In this document: positions 27,801-35,327 of the stretch, piece by piece | How the letters are laid out: each line of letters begins with the position of its first letter | How positions within the stretch are numbered: position 1 is the first letter of the stretch | NCBI GenBank assembly: GCA_964601275.1 | Contig: CAZRMV010000006.1 | Location: 124,001-188,000, forward strand | Source of the DNA: JAOZPE01 sp964601275 | GTDB lineage: Bacteria; Krumholzibacteriota; Krumholzibacteriia; JAJRXK01 | Direction of reading: 5' to 3' | DNA length: 64,000 bases | Translations under genes and position numbers: made by a program | Notes under the pieces: model-generated | Seen by the model: only the letters and a program-made list of their open reading frames with translations | What the model was told of the DNA's origin: nothing | Databases searched by the model: none

Positions 27801-28462
27801 CCGTAGTCGGCGATGTCGCTCAGGCTGATCGCGTTGCAGGGATACCGGTCGGACTGCGGGTCGGCCGGGGGGTAGACCCGCGCATTGACGACCAGGCGCC
27901 CCCGGCTCATCGAGGACCAGTACCTCCCCAGCCCCTCGATATGCGAACGGAAGAAATTCTCGTCGTGAGGGGGCGGATCGAAGATCAGCGTCGAATCGGG
28001 GCGACACAGGAAGCCCCCGTCCTCGGTCACGCTGGTCAAGGCCCCCGAACGATCCGTCTCGAAGTCGATGAGAACCACCAGGACATCGAGAGTGTCCGGC
28101 GCCACCGCGGCCAAACCCTTCGCCGCGATCTCCGCCCGTCGGCGCTTCGCCCGGGCGATCCCCTTCGCCGAAACCCCGTGCGGACCCAGTCGGCGACGGA
28201 TCAGTTCCGCGCTCCTCTCCAGCGCGGAGAGTTTCTCGATCTGCCGCGGTGGAAGGTCGTCCAGCCCACGCAGTGGGGCCACCCTCAACCCGGGATACCG
28301 AGGGGTGCTTGCCGGCACCGACCGATCCGGAAACGATTCCGCCCGGGCCCACAAAGCCCCGAGGAGGAGGAGCATCAACCCGAGGACCGCAGCATGTCCC
28401 GGCCGGAGCCGGTGCAGCGCAGCACCCCGCGCGTCGGCGAATCCCTTCGGTTTCTGCGTCAT
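24803..28462 (-). CDS. Secreted M6-family metalloprotease with C-terminal sorting-like domain
   Basis: A 1219-residue exported protein. A signal peptide (AAVLGLMLLLLGALWARA) precedes a propeptide and the catalytic domain, where the zinc motif HEFGHALGLPDLYS holds His348, Glu349, His352 and Asp358 as in immune-inhibitor-A (M6) proteases. Residues 620-1120 carry FG-GAP/VCBS-type repeats with DLDGDGRAESLVF, DLDGDGHRDVVLL and DLDGDGLNELIFE calcium loops, which form a propeller. The last 85 residues (FVYPNPAG...AGAYLCRLEY) are of the T9SS type-A/FlgD-like immunoglobulin fold. Lying next to PorV- and PorU-like genes, it is the best candidate cargo of that system. The start may be a GTG four codons earlier. 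Confidence 0.85.
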   Translation of the reverse strand: MTQKPKGFADARGAALHRLRPGHAAVLGLMLLLLGALWARAESFPDRSVPASTPRYPGLRVAPLRGLDDLPPRQIEKLSALERSAELIRRRLGPHGVSAKGIARAKRRRAEIAAKGLAAVAPDTLDVLVVLIDFETDRSGALTSVTEDGGFLCRPDSTLIFDPPPHDENFFRSHIEGLGRYWSSMSRGRLVVNARVYPPADPQSDRYPCNAISLSDIADYGPGEGGFWTIDRLVKLVQDMITATDQASLDDPQVNLADFDFDNPNAYVIFAHAGGDLQSNLVWQPGQEGYSPNDIPTFFVQLGDDDAVQLESVDSKTGTQGLMTECSVIPESTTQDGLLGSIAAAFYHEFGHALGLPDLYSTLTGLPTVGWWELMDSGTNLPAVVQLEVGGEPIQVTGLLPPGIGLWSKWFLGWVDPIRVGAQETSLSLPASYLQSRDDKGLLLDTGSDEFFLVENRWVPPFVPTGPLGGPAWALIRDPSTGVVLYLGRNTDDVRPENTHLYDFFLPWMGGAMVWRVREDLLEARIATNEVQGVTGDFALEIIESDGIQDIGHFDFRTIGFVGSDTDCFRAPGTYKDKLRDPPLIVEVDSTATAFTPSTVPSSESAMRVPTGASFFHLDRSDTLMSLTAFVRPSPLDEDSAFPVTLSPLVTADGVVPLRGDARSLCVLDDAGSGGVDAPRILVSASPSDGTPGAAVFAYTFAGRVTRVEGRLFALSAPTAGPISVLPLFQGRPAFALMTRDGVVEIRDTDLSDGASPLPGFPVSIADSLDAGPVILEEGSGIALVGVNLEHSRLHLVQEDGRIREDWTDWESGLGLTPSDTLRSTPVAADLDGDGRAESLVFVASGRLLGYGFSGSAPTRVLDLSTAGWLPPSGSSAFWNLTAWPEEDGSGPDRILLVFSDASPNGPDTTVLRAQRGDAGWEFTDFGEKMPRVVTGPAALGDLDGDGHRDVVLLDSERIWAFSGSHGASLRGYPIPLRDQFLVSPQERLVDEPKGSAVIADLDGDGLNELIFESRMGLLYALENDGRTARGFPLKLTGGGVVSPLVGDWLDGTRRHRALFFFEAEGDTVQQGGAIRNPRLQRFEVTPPPQVDPRNRPAEWKGLLGGVVRTGRAPAGVVPGGDGAVALEEFKPFVYPNPAGAQGLARVRFVSGSSQTAMASLMNLEGEIRYTTRKEIDGAGVSEIDLPIETLAAGAYLCRLEYTSPSGHEVEVIPFYIEN

Positions 28463-28523
28463 GCGACCGCCCACCCCCGGAACAGGGAACTCTCGACCCG
28501 GTCTTCTTCGACCGCCGAGCCGC

Positions 28524-29516
28524 TCAGAACAAGAAGCCCAGGGAGATGCGGTTCACCCGCGACAGATCCTTGGCCTGGGGCACGCTCGCGTAGTCCACGG
28601 TGATGGATTGACCGGTCCACCGGGTCAGGTCGACGCCCAGTCCCCAGGTGTAGTCCTGGATCTCGCCTTCCTTGTCGTCCTTGTAGCCGATGCGGATGTA
28701 GAGACTCTCCGAGTAGTTCCACTCGAGACCGCCCCCGAAGATCTGGGTGTTGTCCTGGCTTACCAGGCTGTTCAGGTAGTCGCCCACCAGCATGAAGCCC
28801 ATGTATTCGCTCTGGTAGAGATCCCAGGACAGTCCGACACGCCAGCTCAAGGGCATGGGGTCGGACTGATCGGCGTCGATGAAGGTGATGTCCGGGCCCC
28901 AGTTCGAGAGCTGGGTACCGAAGCGGATGGAATCGCTGATGCGATAATGCAGACCCAGGTCGATCGCCCAGGTCGAGCCGGTACCCGAACCGCGGTCCTG
29001 GGTCACCGAATCCGGAGCCAGTTCGTTGCGGAAGTACTTCACTCCCACGCCGACTCCAAGCTTGTTGGTGACCTTCACGCCATAGGCCAGTCCGACCGCG
29101 AACTCGTAGGAACTGAAGGTCCCCAGTTCGTTGCCGCCTTCATCCGTCCGTGTCTGCTGGCCGTTGTTCAGGTAGTTCACGTAGATGCCGAGCATCCCCC
29201 AGCCGGGGACATACTGGCCGTACCCGAGAAAATCCAGGCGGACGTCGTCAGCCAGATCGGGCACCAACTTCGTGTCCATGAAGTGGAAACCGTGGCGACG
29301 GCCGTTGTCGGCGGCAAAGGCGAAGCCGCCGACATTCCACCACATGGCGGTGATGTCGGTACTGAGCGATGTCCCGGCCTCCCCCAGTGCGTTGTAACGA
29401 GCACCGATGGGAAAGGTCAGGGAGATCGCGCCGGCCTGGCTCACCGCGGAAGCATCCCCAGCCGCGATGGTCAGCAGAATGAGTATGGCCATGACGGCCA
29501 TGAGGGAGCGGTTCAC
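28524..29516 (-). CDS. porV: PorV/UPF0164-like outer-membrane protein
   Basis: PorV is a fatty-acid-transporter-like barrel that shuttles type IX cargo to the PorU sortase on the surface. The 330-residue protein starts at GTG 29514-29516 with a perfect AGGAGG eight bases before, giving a signal peptide (LMAVMAILILLTIAAGDASA). The early part LTFPIGARYNALGEAGTSLS followed by ITAMWWNVGG (usually xxxWNPA) is the PorV/UPF0164 signature. Later strands include GVGVGVKYFRNELA and WAIDLGLHYRIS, ending VNRISLGFLF. It lies directly after the PorU-like gene. PorQ or a general UPF0164 barrel is the alternative. Confidence 0.78.
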   Translation of the reverse strand: MNRSLMAVMAILILLTIAAGDASAVSQAGAISLTFPIGARYNALGEAGTSLSTDITAMWWNVGGFAFAADNGRRHGFHFMDTKLVPDLADDVRLDFLGYGQYVPGWGMLGIYVNYLNNGQQTRTDEGGNELGTFSSYEFAVGLAYGVKVTNKLGVGVGVKYFRNELAPDSVTQDRGSGTGSTWAIDLGLHYRISDSIRFGTQLSNWGPDITFIDADQSDPMPLSWRVGLSWDLYQSEYMGFMLVGDYLNSLVSQDNTQIFGGGLEWNYSESLYIRIGYKDDKEGEIQDYTWGLGVDLTRWTGQSITVDYASVPQAKDLSRVNRISLGFLF

Positions 29517-29549
29517 GTTTTCGTCCTCCTGTGTCGTGTCGGGACGGAA

Positions 29550-29570
29550 CCTCGATGACATCCATCGAGG
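29550..29570. promoter_or_regulatory. Perfect 8-bp inverted repeat between porU and porV
   Basis: The sequence CCTCGATG, five bases, CATCGAGG forms a perfect hairpin in the 79-base gap between the PorU-like stop and the PorV-like start. On the minus strand it lies 25 bases after the stop and 33 bases before the start. It could weaken read-through, protect a processed mRNA end, or bind a regulator. There is no U-run after it, so it is not a standard terminator. Confidence 0.4.
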
Positions 29571-29595
29571 AACCGACCGTCGAAAACTCCAGAAC

Positions 29596-32500
29596 TCATC
29601 GCATCTTCACCACCCGGCCCATGCGGGTCAGGCTCAGCTCCTGCGATGAAGACTGGAGGAAGTTTGCGCGTACCGAATAGAGATACGCGCCGTTTGCGAT
29701 TTCATCCCCCCGGAAATCCAACCCATCCCATTCCATCACCAGGACCCCTCGACGCGGCTGAACCCCCTCGAGGCGACGAATCACCCGACCGTCGAGAGTG
29801 AAGATCTGCACCTCCACGCTGGCGGGAGCGGTGAGATCGACCACGAAACGGGTGGCGTCGGTGAAGGGACTGGGGACGGCGAGAACGCTGTTGATGTCCA
29901 GCGATTCTCCGGCCTGCAGGGTGAAGGCGATGTTCACGGTGGAAAGATTCCCCCGCGTGTCACTCGCGCTCATCTCCAGGGTGTGACGGCCCGGTTGCAG
30001 GTCCCCGGGCAAGACATAGCTGAGGCTCCCCTGATCGTACCGCCCATCCTCCAGACGGAAGAGGCTGGTCACATCCAGGGGGAAGCGGGAACCATCGAAG
30101 TCGATGTTGATCCGGCTCGCCGGCGAGGTCCCCAGGACATTGATTCCGCTCGGGTCGTTCAACACTGCCACCAGGGTATCGCCGGGCGCCACCATGGGAG
30201 AAGGCGAAGAAAACGCGAGTTGGATCCGCGGACCTTCCTGATCGTCGCTGTCCGTCGCCCGCACCACCACCGGCACCGGCTCGGCATATCCGGACAACAT
30301 CCCATGGGGATCCCCATCGGGAGAGTAGAGGATCCTTACGCGGCCATCCGGGCCGGGACGCATGCTCACCGGCGCGGGGATCGCCACCTTCAAGGTGTCG
30401 CCCGAGGCGGTACCCTGCCCGTCGAAGAACGCCGCCCCGTCCAGGACGTAATCGATGTGGAAGATCAATGTGTCGTTGTCCACCCGGGTATAGCCCGAAG
30501 GATCCCGGGCCTCCCGCAACTGCGCCTCGTAGCGCCCGGAGAAGGGTTGACCGTCCTCGGTGACCGCCGACACCTCGCCCAGGGCACCGGTCGCGATGGA
30601 GTCGGCGAAGGAACCCGAGAGCTGCAAGCCCACATGGGGAGCGACCAAGCGCAAGGCGGGATCACCGAACAAGGCGTACTTCCGGCTGTTGTTGTCGGTG
30701 AAGGCCCGGCCTCCCAGTGAAACACGCGCGCTTCGCAAGGCCGCACCGATCGGGGCGGTATCGGCCGGATCCAGGGTCGGGAACAGCCACTCATAGATGG
30801 CGTCGGTGAGACTGTTGTTCGACCCGACGAAGGTCACCTGGGTGGCCGCGATGGTGGCGATCGCCCCGCCGCCCGGATGGAGGACGAGCTGCTCGGACAT
30901 GCTCTTCTCCGTCGGCGAATCGAAGATCGCCACGTCGCAGGAGAGCGCCAGCATGAGGGGCAGACGGTCTCCATTGGTCAGGGCGCCGACGTCCTCGATG
31001 AGGAAGACCTTCTCGTCGGCCATCTGCTTGGGCGAACCGTGACCGATGTAGTGCACGATCAGCTTCCCCGCAGACCACTGGCGTTTCATCTCCGCCCGCG
31101 CGGCGGGTTTGTTCCGGGGTCCCGGTGGATTGGGAAACTCGGTCAGATAGAGCTTGGTGACATCGAGTGCGGGGGGAAGGATGGTTTCGGCCAATCTCTC
31201 GCCTTGCTGGATATGGAACCTCTCGCTGCTGCTTCCCGAGGCCAAGGCCACCTCGTCGTCGCAGACGAGCAGGATGTCATTGCGCCACGACCCTTCCGGA
31301 GGGGTGGTCTGGTAGTCCACCAGGCGCCGGCTGAGCAGGCGCGCCTCGGAGAGATTGGCCACCGGCAGGCGGCCGACGGCCAATTCCGCCAGATCATAGG
31401 GCGCCAGACCCTCGGTATTGCTGCTGTCGGGAGCATCGAAGGCTCCAAACCAATCATCCACCGCGAACGGCACCCACTTCTCTCCACCCCGCGAATAGAA
31501 CGAGTTGCTGTGGGGCCAATGGGTCTGGATGAAGGTGGGGCAACGGTCCCGCTCCTGCTCTCCGATGCTCGAAGGCAGGCGGCTGCGGTAGTCGCGGCTG
31601 GCGTCGCCCACCAGAAGCACGTACTCGGTCTGGCGGCCGGGCTCTCCCCCCACTTCATGCCGGTAGGAGAACTTCAGGAAATTGCGCAGGGCCGCCGGTT
31701 CCTTCACCCCATAGCCGAAGTTATCCCAGATGTCCTGCAGGGCGACGACCCCGACCCGGGGAACGGCAAGAGGGTTGCCGACGGCATCGTCCAGGCGAGC
31801 GCGGTGATGGTCGACCAACGCGCTCACCCCATCGAGCAGATCGGAGGGCCCCACCACGATGTAATCCCATCCTCCCTGCGCGAAGACCTCGCTGCGCAGG
31901 TGACGGGGGTTCGACAGGCTCATCGCGACCGGCTGTCGCATGCCCCGTGGCTGGTACACCGCCAGGTGGAGGTTCGTATGGGCCAGGGCCTTCACCCGCA
32001 GGGTCTTGCCTCCGGGATCGACGGTCACCCCGGTCAGGACCACCGGAAGCAGGGGGTTGCTGGTGTCGAGGACCACCGTCCCGCCGGTGAATCCCGACGA
32101 TCCCGTTTCGTCGTCCTGTACCACGAAGGTCCGCCCCACCGCAGACGCGAACTCCCCCGGATGGATCATCCATTCCAGCCGCCCCTCGCGCACGAACAGT
32201 CCCCGGCGGTAGACGATGTCGACGAGATCCAGATCGATCTTCGGGCCGGTGGAGCGGTTCACCATCTCGATCTCGTTGAGTCCTTCGCGGGGCGTGGGCA
32301 GCGAAGCCTGGAAGCGGATGGGCTGGTTGTTCCAGACCTGTTGCGAAAAACTCCAACTGAAGGTTCCCAGGTCCTGTCCGTTGGACAGCACCTGCACCCG
32401 GGGCGTGCCGCTCACGAAGAGGCTCACCGGATCCACGTACACCACGGCAGTGCTGTCCACCACGTGGTCGGCAAGCCACCCGATGCGCTCAGCGGCCCCC

Positions 32501-33663
32501 TCGTTCAACGGCACCGTGGTCTGGGTCCAGTTGTCCTGGACGATGCCGTAACGCATGGCATTGGCCTCTTCCAGGTGGACCCGCTCCCAGTGATCGAAGA
32601 CCTCCACGTCGGACGACGGGGGCGCGCCCATCTCACTCATCCGCCGGGGCGGGGCCGGAAAGGAGGTGTCATCCTCCCCTACCCGCTCCCAACTCAACCA
32701 GAGGGCCAGGCGATCGGAATACTCGTGCTCCACGTGGTCGAAGGTCGAGGCGGTGGCATCGTGCCGGTCGAGCCAGGTGTCGATGCCGCCGGTGTAGAAG
32801 AGGAAATAGTCGCCGGGTCCCATGCCGACCGCCGGTTGGGCCGCCACCACCTTCAGGGGTCGCTCGAACAGGCCGTAGTCGTCTTCCCAGCTCTGGCCCG
32901 CCACGTTGGGATCGATCGATTGCAGGACCTGGGGTGAGCTGAACAGACGCAGGCTGGTGGGATCGATCAGGGCGGCTTCCCCCAGGAGCAATGCTTCCAG
33001 ATCCTCGAAGCGGACCCGGTAGAGACCGGTCTCGGTGATCTCCAGGCGCAACCACCGGGGAGAACGTGCGAAGGTGTCCTCCTGCCCCGCCACCCGTTTG
33101 CCCGCGGCTCTCAGCTCGGCCACCGCCGCCCGGCGGAAGCTGCGAGCGGCCGCCGGATTGAGCAGACCGGCGGTCGCCAGATGCCGCGCCGGATCGCTCG
33201 ATGGGTCCGGCGGTGGAGGAAGGTATTCCCCGCGCGCCGCTGGGTGATCGATTCGAAGCCGCAACTGGCGAAGCCGCCAGCTCCGATTCTCCCCGTCGCG
33301 ATACTTCAGGTGGACCGTGATCACCCTCCGCCAGACCCCCCGCACCCGGATCGCCGGACCCAACTCCACCAGCTCCGCATCGACGGTGACCCGGGCAAGC
33401 CCCGGCTCCGCCGGTGCCAGTTCCTGCTGGCGGCCGCTCACCCTGAGCCGGGGCGGACGGGAAGAAGGAAGGGCGAGGGTCAGCACTTCGACCGGTGCCG
33501 GATCCAGCGTGTCGGCCCAGCGCAAGGAAACGATGGTGCGATCGGCACTTTGCTCGAGGACCTGGATCTCAGGGCGAGCGAAAGCCGAGGACGCACCCCC
33601 ACCGAGGATCATCGCCGCGACGATCCCCACCAGGACATGGCGAGTCACACAATTGGCTTTCAT
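29596..33663 (-). CDS. porU: PorU-like type IX secretion C25 sortase
   Basis: PorU is the surface cysteine protease that removes the C-terminal signal of type IX cargo and attaches the cargo to the cell. The 1355-residue product has a signal peptide (HVLVGIVAAMILGGGASSAFA), an N-terminal domain with YLPPPPDPS and RSPRWLRLEITETGLYRV (the usual PorU lead-in), and a C25 domain from about 600 to 1010. The domain shows YIVVGPSDL, VALQDIWDNFGYG, YVLLVGDASRDY, YDLAELAVGRLP, the catalytic His875 in VHYIGHGSP and the catalytic Cys909 in ALSCDVAIFD, 34 residues apart as in gingipains. The C-terminus is a FlgD-like fold (EWDGLDFRGDEIANGAYLYS). Order and length fit PorU rather than a free gingipain. Confidence 0.83.
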   Translation of the reverse strand: MKANCVTRHVLVGIVAAMILGGGASSAFARPEIQVLEQSADRTIVSLRWADTLDPAPVEVLTLALPSSRPPRLRVSGRQQELAPAEPGLARVTVDAELVELGPAIRVRGVWRRVITVHLKYRDGENRSWRLRQLRLRIDHPAARGEYLPPPPDPSSDPARHLATAGLLNPAAARSFRRAAVAELRAAGKRVAGQEDTFARSPRWLRLEITETGLYRVRFEDLEALLLGEAALIDPTSLRLFSSPQVLQSIDPNVAGQSWEDDYGLFERPLKVVAAQPAVGMGPGDYFLFYTGGIDTWLDRHDATASTFDHVEHEYSDRLALWLSWERVGEDDTSFPAPPRRMSEMGAPPSSDVEVFDHWERVHLEEANAMRYGIVQDNWTQTTVPLNEGAAERIGWLADHVVDSTAVVYVDPVSLFVSGTPRVQVLSNGQDLGTFSWSFSQQVWNNQPIRFQASLPTPREGLNEIEMVNRSTGPKIDLDLVDIVYRRGLFVREGRLEWMIHPGEFASAVGRTFVVQDDETGSSGFTGGTVVLDTSNPLLPVVLTGVTVDPGGKTLRVKALAHTNLHLAVYQPRGMRQPVAMSLSNPRHLRSEVFAQGGWDYIVVGPSDLLDGVSALVDHHRARLDDAVGNPLAVPRVGVVALQDIWDNFGYGVKEPAALRNFLKFSYRHEVGGEPGRQTEYVLLVGDASRDYRSRLPSSIGEQERDRCPTFIQTHWPHSNSFYSRGGEKWVPFAVDDWFGAFDAPDSSNTEGLAPYDLAELAVGRLPVANLSEARLLSRRLVDYQTTPPEGSWRNDILLVCDDEVALASGSSSERFHIQQGERLAETILPPALDVTKLYLTEFPNPPGPRNKPAARAEMKRQWSAGKLIVHYIGHGSPKQMADEKVFLIEDVGALTNGDRLPLMLALSCDVAIFDSPTEKSMSEQLVLHPGGGAIATIAATQVTFVGSNNSLTDAIYEWLFPTLDPADTAPIGAALRSARVSLGGRAFTDNNSRKYALFGDPALRLVAPHVGLQLSGSFADSIATGALGEVSAVTEDGQPFSGRYEAQLREARDPSGYTRVDNDTLIFHIDYVLDGAAFFDGQGTASGDTLKVAIPAPVSMRPGPDGRVRILYSPDGDPHGMLSGYAEPVPVVVRATDSDDQEGPRIQLAFSSPSPMVAPGDTLVAVLNDPSGINVLGTSPASRINIDFDGSRFPLDVTSLFRLEDGRYDQGSLSYVLPGDLQPGRHTLEMSASDTRGNLSTVNIAFTLQAGESLDINSVLAVPSPFTDATRFVVDLTAPASVEVQIFTLDGRVIRRLEGVQPRRGVLVMEWDGLDFRGDEIANGAYLYSVRANFLQSSSQELSLTRMGRVVKMR

Positions 33664-33744
33664 TGCACTGCTCTTGGTTCTGGGGGGTCCGCGGCGGCGG
33701 AGAGGATCCTGCCGACGGCGCCAACCCGTCCCGGACGACCGAGA

Positions 33745-34020
33745 TCAAGCCTCGTGCTGAGCCTCCAACGCAATGGATTCGCCAATGAGCATGACCGGAA
33801 TTCCGTCCCGGACGGGGTACAGCCACGCGCCGTCCTCGGTGACCAGGGCTTCCTCGAGGGGCTCGGTCACGGGTTGGCCTTCCTGGTTGTGCACCTCTTT
33901 GGCCGCGATCCGCTGGTTGATCCTCTCGAGGATCGACAACGGCGCGACCCGAAGGGGCTGCCTGGTCTTCGGGCAAACCAGGATCTTCAACAGGTCATCG
34001 GCGATCAAAACGCTCCTCAT
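33745..34020 (-). CDS. Trm112-like small zinc-ribbon protein
   Basis: A 91-residue protein starting at the ATG at 34018-34020. It has the YcaR/Trm112 pattern: LLKILVCPKTRQPLRV at residues 9-24 and WLYPVRDGIPVMLIGESI near the end. Only the first cysteine of the usual CPxC knuckle remains (the second is Thr), and no second cysteine pair is seen, so metal binding is doubtful. Trm112 proteins act as small activators or partners of methyltransferases. It is the first gene of the transcript that leads into the PorU/PorV locus, 81 bases before porU, with a promoter candidate about 143 bases upstream of its start. Confidence 0.72.
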   Translation of the reverse strand: MRSVLIADDLLKILVCPKTRQPLRVAPLSILERINQRIAAKEVHNQEGQPVTEPLEEALVTEDGAWLYPVRDGIPVMLIGESIALEAQHEA

Positions 34021-34162
34021 TTCCACCCGGTCCCCTCCCCGGGGAGCCGCATGGACGAGACACACTGACACGCTGGCGAAACTTCGCCCGCGCGCGGGAG
34101 GTCGGGAACGAAAGGCCACAGAACAGGGCCCACAGCGTTCCCGGACGATGGTTGGCCCACCC

Positions 34163-34192
34163 AGGATACCCGAGACCGCCTGCTCCCGTCAA
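34163..34192 (-). promoter_or_regulatory. Promoter candidate for the Trm112-porU-porV transcript
   Basis: On the minus strand TTGACG and TATCCT are separated by 18 bases, matching the housekeeping -35/-10 at five and four of six positions. The predicted start near 34156 gives a leader of about 135 bases before the Trm112-like ATG. The first four bases after the -35 are GGAG, as in the promoter candidate at 54273-54302, and the -10 is the same TATCCTG, which strengthens both. The rest of the 34021-34260 gap shows no gene. Confidence 0.45.
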
Positions 34193-34260
34193 GCCGGGAC
34201 CGGGGGACGGCATCCCCGACCATGGAGGGCGAGAAGAGCCGCAGACCCCAAAGAACCGTC

Positions 34261-35244
34261 CTAGGAAGGCTTTTCCTCCTCCCAGACCCCCATGTTGAGG
34301 AATTTGGCCAGCCGATTCTCGAGCAGGGCCTGCACCGAGATCCCGGAAAGTTCCGCGAGCGCGCTCTTCAGACGGTCCCGCAGCGTCCGGGCGGTCGCCT
34401 CGGGGTCGCGGTGGGCTCCGCCCAACGGTTCGGGCAGGACCTCGTCGACCACCCCCAGCTCATGCACCTGGCGGGCGGTCACGCACATGGCCTCGGCGGC
34501 CTGCGGAGCCTTGGCGCGATCCTTCCACAGGATGGCCGCGCAGCCTTCGGGACTGATCACCGAGTAGATGGAATTCTCCAGCATGTAGACGCGGTCCCCC
34601 ACCGCCAGGGCCAAGGCTCCCCCGCTGCCCCCTTCCCCGGTGATGAAGACCACGATGGGTACCGGCAGGCGCGACATGACCTTCAGGTTGCGCGCGATGG
34701 CCTCGGCCTGTCCGCGCTCCTCCGCGCCGATCCCGGGAAACGCGCCGGGCGTGTCGATGAAGGTGACGACGGGGATGGAGAACTTGCCGGCCATTTCCAT
34801 CAGGCGGAGCGCCTTGCGGTAGCCCTCCGGGTGGGGCATCCCGAAGTTGCGGTGGATGTTGCTCTTGGTGTCGCGTCCCTTCTGATGACCCAGGACCATC
34901 ACCGGATCACCATCGAGATGCGCCATGCCGCCGACGATGCTCGCGTCGTCGCGGTAGGCCCGGTCACCATGGAGCTGGCGAAAGTCGTCGAAGATCATCC
35001 CGATGTAGTCGAGGGTGTAGGGGCGGCGGGGATGACGGGCCAACTGTACCCTCTGCCAGGGATCGAGCTTGGAGAAGATCTGCACTCCGAGCTTGTTCAC
35101 CCGCTCGCGCAGTTGCTGGACTTCCCGGCTGACATCCAGGTCGGTGCCCTTCGCCGATTCCTGCAGGGCCTGGATACGTTCTTCCAGCTCGACGATCGGC
35201 TTCTCGAAATCGAGATGGATTCCCGCCTTCTTGGGATCGGACAT
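34261..35244 (-). CDS. accA: Acetyl-CoA carboxylase carboxyltransferase subunit alpha
   Basis: AccA forms with AccD the carboxyltransferase that moves CO2 from biotin to acetyl-CoA, making malonyl-CoA for fatty acid synthesis. The 327-residue length is typical. Visible features are the coiled N-terminus (LDFEKPIVELEERIQALQ), LARHPRRPYTLDYI, VMVLGHQKGRDTKSN, RNFGMPHPEGYRKALRLM, FIDTPGAFPGIGAEERGQAE, ITGEGGSGGALALAVGD, and YSVISPEGCAAILWKD. Its ATG has AAGGAG seven bases upstream. It follows dnaE by 79 bases; a housekeeping promoter candidate lies in that gap. accD is not in the window. The call is secure. Confidence 0.97.
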   Translation of the reverse strand: MSDPKKAGIHLDFEKPIVELEERIQALQESAKGTDLDVSREVQQLRERVNKLGVQIFSKLDPWQRVQLARHPRRPYTLDYIGMIFDDFRQLHGDRAYRDDASIVGGMAHLDGDPVMVLGHQKGRDTKSNIHRNFGMPHPEGYRKALRLMEMAGKFSIPVVTFIDTPGAFPGIGAEERGQAEAIARNLKVMSRLPVPIVVFITGEGGSGGALALAVGDRVYMLENSIYSVISPEGCAAILWKDRAKAPQAAEAMCVTARQVHELGVVDEVLPEPLGGAHRDPEATARTLRDRLKSALAELSGISVQALLENRLAKFLNMGVWEEEKPS

Positions 35245-35298
35245 GGGTGGACTCCTTCAAACACAAGATGCGGTCCGGCAGCGCTTTCTCCGCGCCCC

Positions 35299-35327
35299 AG
35301 CTAAGGACGATCGCCGTCGATTGTCAA
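35299..35327 (-). promoter_or_regulatory. Promoter candidate for accA
   Basis: A perfect -35 TTGACA lies across the dnaE stop codon, followed after 17 bases by TTAGCT, a weak -10. The predicted start near 35292 would leave a leader of about 48 bases before the accA ATG. This suggests accA can be transcribed apart from dnaE. The weak -10 keeps this tentative. Confidence 0.33.

Noticed and set aside
29596..33663. C25 protein considered as a free secreted gingipain rather than PorU
   Set aside because: Its size, N-terminal domain order and PorV neighbour fit the sortase; a free protease remains a minor alternative.
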